This document shows, piece after piece, positions 1 to 11,000 of a DNA stretch of 64,000 nt. Each line of letters starts with the position of its first letter. Positions within the stretch are counted from its first letter, which is position 1. Origin of the DNA: Rana temporaria (taxonomy: Eukaryota > Chordata > Amphibia > Anura > Ranidae); the NCBI RefSeq assembly GCF_905171775.1, contig NC_053499.1, positions 23,665,686 through 23,729,685 on the forward strand. The letters run 5' to 3'. The notes beneath the pieces are model-generated. The model had not been told where the DNA came from, searched no databases, and saw nothing but the letters and a program-made list of their open reading frames with translations. A program made the position numbers and the translations under genes.

Positions 1-330
1 AGTCAAATTAAAGTTATTACGGGCAAAGACTTAAAGAAAGACCCCTGGGTCGTGCTCTTTCATTGTAGCCAAGAGGGGAAAAAAAAATATAAGCAGTCTT
101 TGATTCCTCATCTCCTAAACGCCGCAAAGAAACTTATACCCAAAAAGTGGCAGGAGATGGAAAGTCCACACGTTTGGAACTGGATAGATGAAGTGGAGGA
201 AACGTACAGGCTGGAAGAGTTAAAGGATAGGCACCTGGAGACGAGCGGTGGACACGGGGAAAAATGGGAAAAATGGCGGGAGTATAAAAAAACATGGAGT
301 TATGCAGAAAGAGTTAGGGTATGCTACTAA
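1..330 (+). pseudogene. 3' end of LINE ORF2 (L1/Tx1-like), cut by window start
   Basis: An open frame runs from base 1 to a stop at 328-330 and contains LLNAAKKLIPKKWQE, then WNWIDEVEETYRLEELK. This matches the typical C-terminus of L1-group ORF2 proteins (an AAKxLIxxxW motif followed by a V-EE-Y-LE helix). No stop lies inside the visible part, so the copy may be fairly young. The endonuclease and reverse transcriptase domains would be upstream of the window. Confidence 0.7.
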
Positions 331-572
331 CAAGCCATATGTCGGCAACATGGAAATTATAAACATTTCCTAGGCTAGAGTCCTTCCCTAGAGTGAGTCA
401 CATATGATTCATGATCAATGAACGTTGGAGAGTGTTTTAGCTTGCGAAGGAAAAGTTAGGAGATTCCGGGGAGCCAAGAGGGGGGGCGGGGGGGTGTAAA
501 TCAATATAGAGCCATAATGGTAAGCTATTGTTACAATCCATTACCATCATTATTATAGTGTTGGCCTATATT

Positions 573-610
<38 letters not shown>

Positions 611-738
611 ACAAGGAGCATAGTAAATATACCACACATGATGCAAACCACAAAACGAGACGTAAGACGCATCAAACCATGAGCCGGTCTCAAAGATTTG
701 GTAAAAGCTGAGGTGGTAGTAAAAAAAAAAAAAAAAAG

Positions 739-768
<30 letters not shown>
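331..768 (+). mobile_element. LINE 3' tail with two poly(A) tracts
   Basis: After the ORF2 stop comes about 245 bp of 3' UTR with a G-rich run (480-495). A first A tract of over 30 residues follows (577-609), then 110 bp of ordinary sequence, then a second A-rich tract (721-768). The layout resembles a LINE that carried flanking DNA by 3' transduction. Confidence 0.55.
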
Positions 769-770
<2 letters not shown>

Positions 771-779
771 TGCAATACT

Positions 780-1307
780 GCGGCCGCCGCTGGGGGGAGT
801 TTGCGTCGTAAACCAGCGTCGGGTATGCAAATTAGGAGTTACGGCGATTCACGACGGATTTTCGCGTTCGCTACGTCGCCGCTAGTCTAGTTTCCTGTCG
901 CAAAGTTAATCGTCGTTTTAGCTGCCCTAACTTTAGTCAGCAAGTGTATTGCTGTCTAAAGTATGGCCGTCGTTCCCTCGTCGAAATTAAAAAATCAACG
1001 TCGTTTGCGTAAGCCGTCCGGGAATGCGGAATTACGCTACGCGCGTCGCCGTTCGAAAAAATGACGTCACGGCGCGCAATGCACGACGGGAGTTCGGAAA
1101 CGGAGCATGCGCGGTAGGTCCGGCGAGGGAGCGCGCCTAATTTAAATGGCACACGCCCATTTAAATTGGCCCGCCTTGCGCCGAACGCCTCCGGCGTAGG
1201 TTTTCATCACAAGTGCTTGGTGAATCAGGCACTTGCGATGAAAAATTGCGGCGGTGTAACGTATCTACGATACGTTACGCCGCCGCTCTCCTATGTGAAT
1301 CTGGCCC
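780..1307. mobile_element. Fam-1 MITE, right part (copy 1)
   Basis: This GC-rich sequence shares with the other Fam-1 copies the core TATGCAAATTAGGAGTTACG, many TACG and CGTA words, and a terminal hairpin of cacttgc/gcaagtg and cgatacgttacgccgcc. The right terminus reads GTGAATCTGGCCC. The left terminus is absent and the element begins right after a poly(A) tract, as if the LINE had landed inside it. Confidence 0.7.
1062..1069. promoter_or_regulatory. CRE-type palindrome TGACGTCA in Fam-1
   Basis: An exact TGACGTCA lies within the repeat. This is the full CREB/ATF consensus. No function is shown; it is recorded because several such sites occur in this window (see findings). Confidence 0.3.
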
Positions 1308-1499
1308 TTAATTCTTTAAAAAAAAGCTTCACAAAAAAGAATGCAAATCAGCACCTTGTATTTGAGTTCAGAGCCAGCAGGTGGCTCTCTTGTCGCCTTA
1401 TCACATGTTTTCTAGTATTCCTATCTGCTGAAGAAAGCTTGTTTCCAGAGCTCAGTAGATCTGTTAAGGTTAACTTCTATTGTTGGAAAGATATTTTGA

Positions 1500-1770
1500 G
1501 GGGTTGTTAAGGGACCGTATAAAAGAATATGAGTCAATCACTGTGTGAAAATAATCATAAGTGATAGCCAGCATGGATTTATGAAAGACAGATGTTTTAA
1601 AAAAAAATCTGCTCTCTTTATGAGAAAAGAAGCAGAAATCTGGAACGAAGGGTCACTGTGGATATAGTATGTTTGAACTTTGTTAAAAAAATGATGGTGT
1701 AGCGCAACTCATAAACTGTTAGAATACTGTCTGGAACATCACATTGAGAGATCTGTGATCGGCAATTCTG
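1500..1770 (+). pseudogene. Decayed CR1-like LINE reverse transcriptase fragment
   Basis: Words of a CR1-type reverse transcriptase are visible across shifting frames: SQHGFMKDRC, then an Asn-Leu-Leu, then WNEGS and a broken equivalent of the VDIVYLDFxKAFD motif. Several stops and frameshifts interrupt it, so it is an old relic. Confidence 0.5.
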
Positions 1771-2403
1771 AATATGTGGTTTTTACCACTTATAACTGTC
1801 AATCAGTCAATATTCTGGGCATCTGATCATCATATTTTCGTGTAGTGTACCTTTGGGGATGATAATACAAATGATGTGTCTTTGGACTAGTAGGCCAAGT
1901 AGCTCTAGGTGCCTGCGCAGAGCCTCTGTTTATTTTCACAGCATCCTGGATCAAGGGATGCGCTATTATCCAAATTGTATATAGAGGTCTGAAGGGTGTG
2001 CTCTGCTCCATGCTCTCCCACTCCTATTGGCCAGTGAGAGCACCATCACTTTAAATGGACAAATCAGATCTTCATGGGTGGGAATGTTTGGGCTATAGCA
2101 GAACAACAGGCACTATTGGCTCCCGCGGCTGTCAATCAAAGTCAGTCAGCCAATCAGGGGAAAGAGGGGGCAGGGTCAGGCCGGGACTTTGTGTCTGAAT
2201 GGATACACAGAGCTCTGATTTGGCTTAGTTACCCCCTGTAGCAAGCTGCTTGCTGAGGGGGCACGCAAAGCAGGGAGGGGCTAGGAACAGCAAAGAGGGA
2301 CCCGAGAAAAGGAGGATCTGGGCTGCTCTGAGCAAAACCAACTGCACAGAGGAGGTAAGTATAACATGTTTGTTATTTTTAAAAAAAGAGCCTTTACAAT
2401 CAC
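1771..2403. repeat. Mixed repeat remnants, right arm of a Fam-3-like element
   Basis: The right part ends in GCCTTTACAATCACTTTAA, a variant of the Fam-3 terminus, and holds a GGAGGTAAGT word at 2351-2360 that is common to Fam-3 right arms. The left part (1771-2050) shows nothing I recognise. Confidence 0.45.
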
Positions 2404-2775
2404 TTTAAAGTGGCTGTAAACCCCTTTTTTATAACTTTATGTTACAGGTAAGCCTATATTAAGGCTTACCTGTAGCTACCCAGGATATCTCCTAAACTGT
2501 GCAGGTGCATGCGCACTGGGGAAAACTGCTTCACTCTTCGTGCCGTTACCTGCGGCTCCCGCGCGCATGCGTGAGAGTGACGTCATTGAGGCTCAGGCCA
2601 ATCACAGCGCCGGAGCCGCGATACCCGGAAGTAACTCCGGGACAACACGTCAGGGGCCGGAGGGGGAGACGTGGAACGCTGCGGAGGCTTCGATCGAAGG
2701 TAACTAATACATAATGAGCTAGTATGCTGAGCTTATGCTTTTTTTTTTAAGGATGGTTTACTTCCTCTTTAAGGC
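2404..2775. mobile_element. TTAA-flanked MITE
   Basis: It starts at TTAA-AGTGGCTGTAAACCCC and ends GGTTTACTTCCTCTTTAA. A short hairpin (GTAAGCCTATATTAAGGCTTAC) lies near the left end and a CRE-type TGACGTCA at 2578-2585. It shares its left TTAA with the preceding element. Confidence 0.6.
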
Positions 2776-3690
2776 TGAGGGAGGATCACTGACCAAGGGT
2801 TGTTTGTTTACCAAAAAAAAACAGCATATTATGGAATCATTACATATTTTAGGAAGTAGAATTTTGATGCAAGGATTTAACGGTAAGAAATCACCTTTAA
2901 GTCAAAATAAACCATCAATTATAGGGAATTTTTGCTTTGATCTGCTAGTATTTCTCTTGTGTTTCCAGTATGAGTAAGTGACACAAAAATAATCTTTTTT
3001 GTATTCCCAGTCCCAAAATTATTGACCGTAGTTGTTCTAAGACACTCGCAACTTGTGATGCAGCAGGATGATCTCCGGCTTCAAAGTTTACTAAATACTC
3101 AATGACAGCTTTGGATTGGCTGCCAAGTATATTATATGTGTTATCAGCAGAATGCTTTATATTCTAGGGAAAAAGTAATTCGAAAGGTATTTTATTTTTC
3201 TGTTGCCAGTGTTCTTATGTTCTTTTGATTCACAGTTCTCAATACACTGACATAGCCAGCTCTGCTATGTATCCAAGCTATTAGTGTTATATAAACTACT
3301 ATTAGATAATACCTCTCCTATTCATTCTCCAGGGCCTTATTGAAAAGAAGGGACGAGGGAACTTGAAAGCTTTAATTTCCTTCATAATGTTTGATGAAAC
3401 TCCAGAATGTTTCATAAAATATCAACATTTTTGTAAGTCAATAGGGAATCTGAATTTAAGGTGCTTAAGCTTTAAATGGCTACTGAGAGTTTCATAAGCT
3501 CCTTTTCAACTTCCTATGTTATAAAACAGACCCTCGCTAGACCTTATTTTTTTTCCACAGAAATAGAAAAATGCACAGTAAAAAATAAGTAAAATTTAAA
3601 TCTGTAAAGTGACAGTACCAAAATAACAATTAAATATGCAAAAGGAAAAAACATGAATCACAATAAATGAAATAAACTTAAAGTGGGACT
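2776..3690. other. Unassigned AT-rich stretch
   Basis: No gene, RNA gene or clear repeat termini are seen. Frames are short and interrupted. Confidence 0.5.
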
Positions 3691-3692
3691 TC

Positions 3693-4323
3693 AAGGGGTT
3701 GTAAAGGTTCGTTTTTTATTTTCTAAATAGATTTCTTTAAGCTAGTGCATTGTTGGTTCACTTACCTTTGAACCTGTGAACATAGCTTCACCCCACAGGG
3801 ATGTAGTCCCAAGGGAGGGGGGCGAGCACGCTGACTAACCCCCAGCCAGAACGCCTCGGATATTGGGGGCAAGCTTACTGAGGAGGAACAGGAAGTGAGA
3901 AATTCAGACAAAGAAAAAAACATTTAGAAGGGAAATCGAAGGAAAAGGTAAGTGAACCAACAATGCACTAGCTTAAGGGCTCTTTCACATTGAGCGTCCG
4001 TACAGGTCTGTCTGTCATTTTTTTTTGCGGACCTGTACAGGCGCTCCGTGCTCCTCTATGGAGCCGCGGATGTCAGCGGTGACATGCCCGCTCCGATCCG
4101 CCAAAGTGCCACGGGGTAAAAACCTACTTTTCCATCCGTCTGGCGGATCGGATCGGGTGAACACGGACATAAGGTAGGGGGGAGCGGAGAAAAGACAGGG
4201 CGGTCCCTGCTTAGCGGGGATCAACGGAGCAATCCCCGCTGATCAGTAATGATCCGCCCCGTGTGAAAGAGGCCTAAAGGAACCTATTTAGAAAATAAAA
4301 AACAAACCTTTACAACCCCTTTC
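3693..4323. mobile_element. Fam-3 MITE with nested Fam-6
   Basis: Outer arms are inverted: AAGGGGTTGTAAAGGTTCG at left and AACCTTTACAACCCCTTTC at right, with inner arms GTTGGTTCACTTACC and GGTAAGTGAACCAAC. A Fam-6 element interrupts the right arm at 3977-4274. The right TTAA has decayed to TTCA. Confidence 0.75.
3977..4274. mobile_element. Fam-6 MITE with TAA target duplication
   Basis: Termini GGGCTCTTTCACA and TGTGAAAGAGGCC are inverted, and TAA flanks both sides (3974-3976 and 4275-4277). Removing it restores the Fam-3 arm. A 3-bp TWA duplication is the habit of the PIF/Harbinger superfamily (family knowledge). Confidence 0.7.
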
Positions 4324-4730
4324 ACCCTAAAGGGGAAGTTCTACTTAATGCGCCCCCCCCCCCCCGCTCTTCTCTGGCCTTGATGGGAACCCACTCCCAT
4401 CTCCGGTCAGATCGCCTAGGCGATTCCATTCTCCTCTGCCCCCCTGCCCGCAACCTTCTAGGAGATCTCACCGTTTCCAGAAGGCTGCGGGACTATTCAG
4501 AAAGTGCAGTGCATCCTGCACATGCGCAGTGGGAAGCTGGCTGTGAAGCAACTGGGAATCACAGCTGTTTTTTCACAGTTAACATGCCACAGGACCCGAA
4601 GACTGGCAAAGAACCGATGAGGACGGCGCTGGATGCCTGGACAGGTAAGTGCCCTTTTATTAAAAGTCAGCAGCTACAGTATTTGTACTTGCTGACCTCT
4701 ATTTCTTTTAATTAGGGCGAAGAACCTCTT
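4324..4730. mobile_element. Fam-4 TTAA element
   Basis: It holds the Fam-4 internal hairpin (AAAAGTCAGCAGCTACAGTA then TTTGTACTTGCTGACC) next to an ACAGGTAAGTGCC word. It lies between two Fam-3 elements and shares TTAA sites with them. Confidence 0.6.
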
Positions 4731-4733
4731 TAA

Positions 4734-5224
4734 AGGGGTTGTAAAAGTACAATTTTTTTTCCTAAATAGCTTCCTTTACCTTAGTGCAGTCCCCCTTCAC
4801 TTGCCTCATCCTTCCATTTTGCTTTTAAATGTCCTTATTTCTTCTGAGAAATCCTCACTTCCTGTTCTTCTGTCTGTAACTCCACATAGTAATGCGAGGC
4901 TTTCTCCCTGGTGTGGAGTGTCGTGCTCGCCTCCTCCCTGGACTACAGGAGAGTCAGGACGCTCACTAACACACAGCTCCTTTATCTTCAACGTAGAGCG
5001 TCCTGACTCTCCTGTAGTCCAAGGGAAGGGGCGATCACAACACTCCACACCAGGGAGAAAGCATCGCATTACTGTGTGGAGTTACAGACAGAAGAACAGG
5101 AAGTGAGGATTTCTCAGAAGAAATAAGGACATTTAAAAGCAAAATGGAAGGATGAGGCAAGTGAAGGAGGACTGCACTAAGGTAAAGGAAGCTATTTAGG
5201 ATTTTTTTTTTCTTTACAACCCCT
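4734..5224. mobile_element. Fam-3 MITE, complete, TTAA on both sides
   Basis: TTAA (4730-4733) precedes AGGGGTTGTAAAAG, and CAACCCCT is followed by TTAA (5225-5228). The two halves form a long imperfect hairpin centred near 4978, with inner arms GGACTACAGGAGAGTCAGGA and TCCTGACTCTCCTGTAGTCC. TTAA duplication suits piggyBac or Kolobok (T2) elements. The TTAAAGG start resembles the T2 MITEs described in Xenopus. Confidence 0.8.
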
Positions 5225-5228
5225 TTAA

Positions 5229-6265
5229 CTTCTGTAACTATAGAGGCTCTACAGTAAGCTAGGGGGCACTGCTGGGGGGACGGGGAGCACTGTAAGAATC
5301 TGGGGGGACACTGTGGGGGCTGAGGGCTCTCAGGGGGACTGGGGGTACTGTGCGAGGCTGATGGCCACAGTGGACCACTAGAGGAGCTTGGGTGGCACTA
5401 TGGGAGCTGTGAGGCACTGTTTGAGGTTAGGAGATCATCAGGTGGCAGGAGGCCAGGAGGAGGCCCTGGCAGTGGATCATGGCCCTGTGGTTGATAACCA
5501 CTGCTGTAAACTATTATTAGTTTTTATAGCAATAATATATCCTCCATTTCATTTCAAAGAATATTTAATCACTCACACTTTTTGCCTTAAAAGTTCCTTA
5601 AATTAAACAACTAACCTGTAAATGACCCCTTGGCATTCAGCATATGCTGTACAGACCCATCCCCTGGCACCATGGGTGGCTTCAGCCATTTTTGTTGCTG
5701 GTGCTGTGCCAGTGTTGGAAGTATAAGTGGGGGATCTCAGTTCCCGGTACTGAATTCCATGTTATGATAAAACCAGACATACCATAATGACAGATTCTTA
5801 GTCAGAAAATGAAAAATTTATGTTATATAGAAACCATTCACAGAAAATTAAAAAATGGAAGGTTACATAGTAGGCAACCACTTGGACACACTGATAGGAG
5901 AAGAGCTCTGGTGTATCTGTGGCGAATGTTGTGCGTGCCTACATTGCGCCGATCTCCCAAAGAGGCCCAGATGGGTAAATAACTCAAACCCATTCCTGTA
6001 TACACTGCACAAATTTCCACTATACTTCTACCCATAAAATTTCCCTTAATTTTCCAGACAGTAGACTGGTAAATGTGACAATATGTGGAGTTGTTAGTGG
6101 GAGGAAGAAGAACGCACTTGCATAAATGGTCACCAGGAGTAAAAATGTTCTTATGTCATAAACTTTCCCTTATATTGGTGTCAGTGGAGGGCAAAAAATT
6201 GTCCCTTACGATAATGTCAGAGGGGGAGGGAACTGTTCCTTTCAATGATATAATAAGGGGGCATA
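5229..6265. other. G-rich degenerate stretch and unassigned sequence
   Basis: 5255-5480 is rich in GGGGG and CTGTGNGAGGCTG-like words, suggesting a decayed short-period repeat. 5500-6265 shows no recognisable feature. Confidence 0.45.
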
Positions 6266-7181
6266 GGGATTGTTTTACTAAAAGCAAACTTTGCATAGTG
6301 CAGTTACTCCAGAGCTTAGTAAATGAGGTAAATCTTTACTTTGCAAAGAATACCCAATTACGTGCAAGGAAAAAACATATTTTTGCTTGTACATGATTGG
6401 ATAATGGAAGTCAGCAGAGCTTCTGCTCATTTACTAAGCTCTGGAGCAACTGCACATACAGAGTGCAACTGCGCGGCCTATTTGTCTTTAGTAAATCAAC
6501 CCTATAGTGCCATTTCATGAGTAACAATGGGAGTATATGGGGTTAATTTACTACAAGTGCGCTTGGAAGTGCAGTTGCTGTAAATCTGAGGTGAAGATCT
6601 GAAATCACGCACCCCCCACCCCAGTGTGAAAGTAGCCTAAAGGAAAATAGACTGTGCACTTTGGGGGTTATTTACGAACAGCAAATACACTTTGCACTAC
6701 AAGTGCAAACTACAAGTGCGAAGTGCACTTGAATTTGCACTGAAAGTGCACTTGGAAGTGCAGTCGCTGTAAATCTGAGGGGTAGATCTGAAATGAGGGG
6801 AAGCTCTGCCGATTTTATTATCCAATCATGTGCAAGCTAAAATGCTGTTTTTTATTTTCCTTGCATGTCCCCCTCGGATCTACAGCGACTGCACTTCCAA
6901 GTGCATTTTCAATGCAATTTCAAGTGGACTTTGCACTTGTAGTTTGCACTTGTAGTGCAAAGTGGATTTGCCTTTCGTAAATAACCCCCTTTGTAAAGTG
7001 CAGTTGCTCCAGAGCCTAGTAAATGAGCAAAAGCTCTGCTGACTTCTATCATCCAATCATGTACAAGCATCATGTACATGTACAATCATGTTCCTTGCAT
7101 GTCCCCCTTGGATCTACAGCAACTGCACTTCCAAGAGCACTTGTAGTGCAAAGTGGATTTGCCTTTAGTAAATAAACCCCC
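6266..7181. mobile_element. Cluster of three Fam-7 elements
   Basis: Sub-elements are 6266-6502 (GGGATTGTTTTACTAAAAGC to TTTAGTAAATCAACCC), 6663-6989 (GGGGGTTATTTACGAACAGC to TTCGTAAATAACCCCC, almost fully palindromic) and a right half at about 6990-7181 ending TTAGTAAATAAACCCC. The interior words (AAGTGCA, CTCCAGAGCTTAGTAAATG, CCAATCATGT) recur in each. Confidence 0.65.
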
Positions 7182-7318
7182 ACGCTGCTCCACTTTGCAC
7201 TGCCCTTCTTGCAGGAGGACTACAGATGGCTGTGCGCACTCTCCAGTCATTATGTAGAGCCGCCTGTGAGGAGCACTGCTTCATGAAGTGGGGATGGTTC
7301 TCCAAGAATCTGTCTAAG

Positions 7319-7596
7319 GCCTCTTACACACGACCGAGTTTCTCGGCAAAAACCAGCAAGAAACTTGCTGGGAGATATTTTTTTGTTTTTTTTTACCGAG
7401 GAAACCGGTCGTGTGTACACTTTTCGACGGGGAAACTGTCGAGGATCTTGTCGAGCCAAAAAGAGAGCATGTCTTCTTTTTCCTTGACGGGAATGGAGAA
7501 ATTTGGCTCGCCGAGATCCTCGACAGCCTAACAAGGAACTCGACGAGCAAAACGATGTGTTTCACCCGTCGAGTTTCTCGGTCGTGTGTACGAGGC
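7319..7596. mobile_element. Fam-5 MITE (copy 1)
   Basis: Termini CTCTTACACACGACCGAG and CTCGGTCGTGTGTACGAGGC are inverted. The interior repeats TCGACGAG and CTCGTCGA words and GAAACTTGCTGG. Confidence 0.7.
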
Positions 7597-8290
7597 TTCA
7601 TACTGGGTGCTGGAATGATCTGTGTTCCAGCACTAGTGTCTACTGCCGCTCTGAAGATAAGGGTAATGGGCAGTTCCCAAATATCCTCACCTCCTAAACA
7701 CTGCCTCCATGGTGTTTAGAAAAATTTGGAATGGTGAAGGTGCTAAAGATAATGTCGACAGTGCTAACGCACACCCAAGCAACCCCCTTGAACCACCATT
7801 GCTTGGCACAAATGAAGGCCCCTTGACCCGCCCCGCACTAAGGAAAGGAAGCCTTGACTGCTGGATGCTTGGCAACCAAACGGGGCATCTACCCTTTTTG
7901 GGAAGTCGGAGTGGCTCTGCTGGGATTGGCTACAATGGCACGAGGTGACGGGGTGGAGCCTGAACTCTAGAAAAAGCTATGCAGAGGCACGTCCCACTAC
8001 TTCCGGAGAATGTGACGTCACAAAAGTTGCCCGCCCGTTGTGTGTTTCGTCACAGCTTCCTTGGCAGTTTTACCTTGCCAGCAATTGGTATTACTTTATG
8101 GGCTAAGCCCTCAAGTTGAATTACGAGGTCAGTTTAATGCCACTGATGGTGGAGACAGGCCTCTTAGACTAGACAGTTTGTTTATAGATGATCACGTTAT
8201 AACCGTGATCGGCATGGTTATTGGTATTTTGAAGGTTGTTATACCGATATGTTCAATAAAGCTGTGGCCTTGCCCTACTTCCAACTTAAA
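7597..8290. other. Unassigned spacer between two Fam-5 copies
   Basis: No gene seen. A TGACGTCA site is at 8013-8020. The 185-residue frame beginning at 8040 runs into the next Fam-5 copy and has no coding character. Confidence 0.45.
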
Positions 8291-8539
8291 ATGGTCTATA
8301 CATGACCGAGGAACTCGACGGGCGAAACACATAGTTTTCCTCATCGAGTTCCTTGTCAAGCCAATTTTCTCCGTTCCCATCAAGGAAATAGAGAACACGC
8401 TCTCTTTTTTGCTCGTCAAGTTTCTCGACAGTTTCCTCGACGAAAATGTACACACGACCGGTTTCCTCGGCAAAAAAATATCTCCCAGCAAGTTTCTTGC
8501 TGGTTTTTGCCGAGAAACTCGGTCGTGTGTACGAGGCCT
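8291..8539. mobile_element. Fam-5 MITE (copy 2, opposite orientation to copy 1)
   Basis: It runs from CTATACATGACCGAGGAACT to CTCGGTCGTGTGTACGAGGC. Its right half is the reverse complement of the left half of copy 1 (CCAGCAAGTTTCTTGCTGG), so the two form an inverted pair about 0.7 kb apart. Confidence 0.7.
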
Positions 8540-9213
8540 ATGTGTATTTTTGGGGGACAAGGTTTTTTATGGTTTAAATAAGTGGAAGTTAAGTTAAGCC
8601 TAAGCTTCTTAGCAGTCATGTCCAAGTAGTGTTTTATTATTTTGTTTTCTTTAGTTTCAAGTGTAACCAAACTATAAAAAAAAAAACATTTTCCTCCATA
8701 TGAAGGTATTTGAAAAGCTAAAAATACAATCAATCAAATTTTATATACATCAATAATATCAGTAACTTTATTTATTAAATAAATAATAGTAATAATCCCC
8801 AAGAACACATGGATGTACAGTGTACACACGTGCACATAATCAAAAGCAATTAGAAACTATTTCAAACAGCCCCGTCGACCATTAAATGGAAGCCAAATAA
8901 GCCAGATGCTAAGGAAGTCCTGTGCGCAATGAGCCGGGTCAAATGCACATAAAACAAAATCAGAAGCATATCATAAAGGAGAAGACAGGGAACAATTTTT
9001 TGTATAAACTATGGAACAAAGTGATATATAAATCATGTAAAAGTGCTGAGCAAACTGTTGACACCATATAAATTCTATAGTAAAAATTAGATAGAAATAG
9101 AAATAATAATGTGTTAGATCCCTGAATCTCTACATGACATGAATGATTACAGATGGTGCCTCCCCAGGTTGAAGTAAAGATGTCATTTGGCATAACTTCT
9201 GGGATACAACCCA
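8540..9213. other. Unassigned AT-rich stretch
   Basis: Nothing recognisable; short frames only. Confidence 0.45.
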
Positions 9214-9620
9214 TGGGGTTTATTTACTAAAACTGTAAAGTGCAAAATGTGGTGCAAAATGTCAGCTTCTATTTATTTATATTTTTTTGTCAAAGCTTAA
9301 AGGGGGTTGTAAACCTTCATTTAAAAAAAAAAATTCATACTTACCTCCACTGTGCAGTTGGGTTTGCACAAAGTGGCCCCGGTCTGCTCGTCTGGGGTCC
9401 CTCAGTGGCGATGGTGGCTACTCCCTGCATCGAGTGCCCACGTTGGAGAAATGCTCTCCTTGGTGGACACCCATGTGGGCGTGCTCCAGAGTCCCGCATC
9501 TGTGTCCATTCACACATAATGCAGGACTCGACCCCGCCCCCCGGCGCTGCGTCATTGGATTTCATTGACAGCAGTGGGAGCCAATGGCTGCGCTGCTATT
9601 AATCTATCCAATTAGGACTC
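9214..9620. mobile_element. Fam-7 end fragment joined to Fam-3 left half
   Basis: TGGGGTTTATTTACTAAAAC at 9214 is a Fam-7 terminus. TTAAAGGGGGTTGTAAACC at about 9298 starts a Fam-3 left arm with the usual ACTTACCTCC word at 9339. No right terminus was found. Confidence 0.5.
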
Positions 9621-10153
9621 GAGACACCAGGGATACTTTACATATCAAAAGACGTTAAATAATAGGCTGACCCCCATTTGGGTTCCCCTAAGGCTACCGT
9701 AAGCATGAGAACCAGTTTGCTCTGGATCAGAGATGGATGAGAGGACTTTGTGATGGGGAACTTTGAGGTTTATGGAGGGACTCTGATGTGATGAGGGGAC
9801 ACTGTCATGGGGTTACTCTGATGTGATGAGGGGACACTCTTGTACAGGAGGGACTTTGATGTGATAGTGAGGGGGGGGCTGTCTCTGTGATAGGGGTGAC
9901 TCTGTGATGATGGGGGGAGGCCTCTGATATGTAAGGGGGACTTTGATGTGATCGGGATACTCTAATATGATGAAGGCTTCTGACGTGAAGGGTGGACTCT
10001 GATTTAGAGTGGTGGGCTCCAGGGGTCAAGTCCTGGGGAAAAAAGTGTGGGAACTCCCACCCAAGATCCACTCCCCCCATTAAAAAATAAATAAATTATA
10101 CGCTCATATGCATAGTTACTAAACCGCATGTTTTTTTTTTTCCGATCCACTGT
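9621..10153. other. Degenerate GA/TG-rich short-period repeat
   Basis: Words such as CTCTGATGTGATGAGGGGAC recur irregularly from 9730 to 10020, suggesting a decayed minisatellite. The flanks show nothing recognisable. Confidence 0.4.
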
Positions 10154-10319
10154 ACCTTAGTAATCCTTTATGTTACTGGCCGCTTCCTGTGTATGGATTA
10201 ATCGGGTAGTGTGCGGGTATTCCGTCACTTCCTCGATCGAGGAAGTGACGGAATACCCGCACACTACCCGATTAATCCATATACAGGAAGCGGCCAGTAA
10301 CATAAAGGATTACTAAGGT
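10154..10319. repeat. 166-bp near-perfect palindrome with no spacer
   Basis: Two 83-base arms meet at 10236/10237 (CCTCGA|TCGAGG). By eye only one base in the arms fails to pair. The outer ends are ACCTTAG and CTAAGGT. It could extrude as a cruciform or fold as a hairpin RNA. Confidence 0.9.
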
Positions 10320-11000
10320 TCGCCTGCCCCTGACGGTGACTCGAGCTGGGCATCGCCGCTTAGTGAAGGATTGGCTCGGGCGGCTCGGCTGCTCCTGGCC
10401 GCTCTAGTCCTGCAAAGGGAACTGAGTTCCAGCTGTGAAAAAAGTGCAGGACTTGAGCCCTGGTGGGCTCTGATGTGATAAGGGGACCTCTAATGTGAAG
10501 GGGGCTTCCTGACATGAAGTCAACTTTCATGGTAGGATCATCAAGTATTGTTAAATCTGCATATTTAAAGGCTCAGTCCGCCCTTTCTAAAAAAAAAATA
10601 GTAAATGCAGCAACATTTGGTTTATGGTCAATGTGCATTTAATACTTTTTTGCATTCTGGTATGGATTTTGAGAGGCTCCCCCCCCCCCCCAACAATACC
10701 AGGCCACATGCCCTTAACATATGGGCGTGCTTTGGGGCAGGAGGCTCTGCCCCCCTCACCCCCAAAGCACCTTGTCCCCATGTTGAAAGGGACAAGGGCC
10801 TCTTTCCCAAAACCCTGGCCGGTGGTTGTGGGGGTCTGCGGGGAGGGGGCTTATCAGAATCTGGAAGCCCCCTTTAACAAGGGGACAACCAGATCATGGC
10901 ATTCCCCCTATGTGAATGAGTAGGCGTACATTGTACCCTTACTCATTCACCATAAAACGTGTCAAAAATAAATAAAAACACAGAAACAGTTCTAGACAAT
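10320..11000. repeat. Dispersed-repeat-like sequence, C- and G-run rich
   Basis: A GAGGCTCCCCCCCCCCCC run, ATATGGGCGTGCTTTGGGGC and TGTGAATGAGTAGGCGTAC are of the kind I associate with widespread frog repeats. Termini are not visible, so the class is unknown. Confidence 0.35.

Noticed and set aside
4380..5106. Open frames on both strands near 4400-5100
   Set aside because: They lie inside Fam-4 and Fam-3 hairpins and are mirror images around 4978.
8040..8597. 185-codon plus-strand frame
   Set aside because: It runs through a Fam-5 MITE and its symmetric arms, with no domain and no neighbours that fit. It is chance openness in a repeat.
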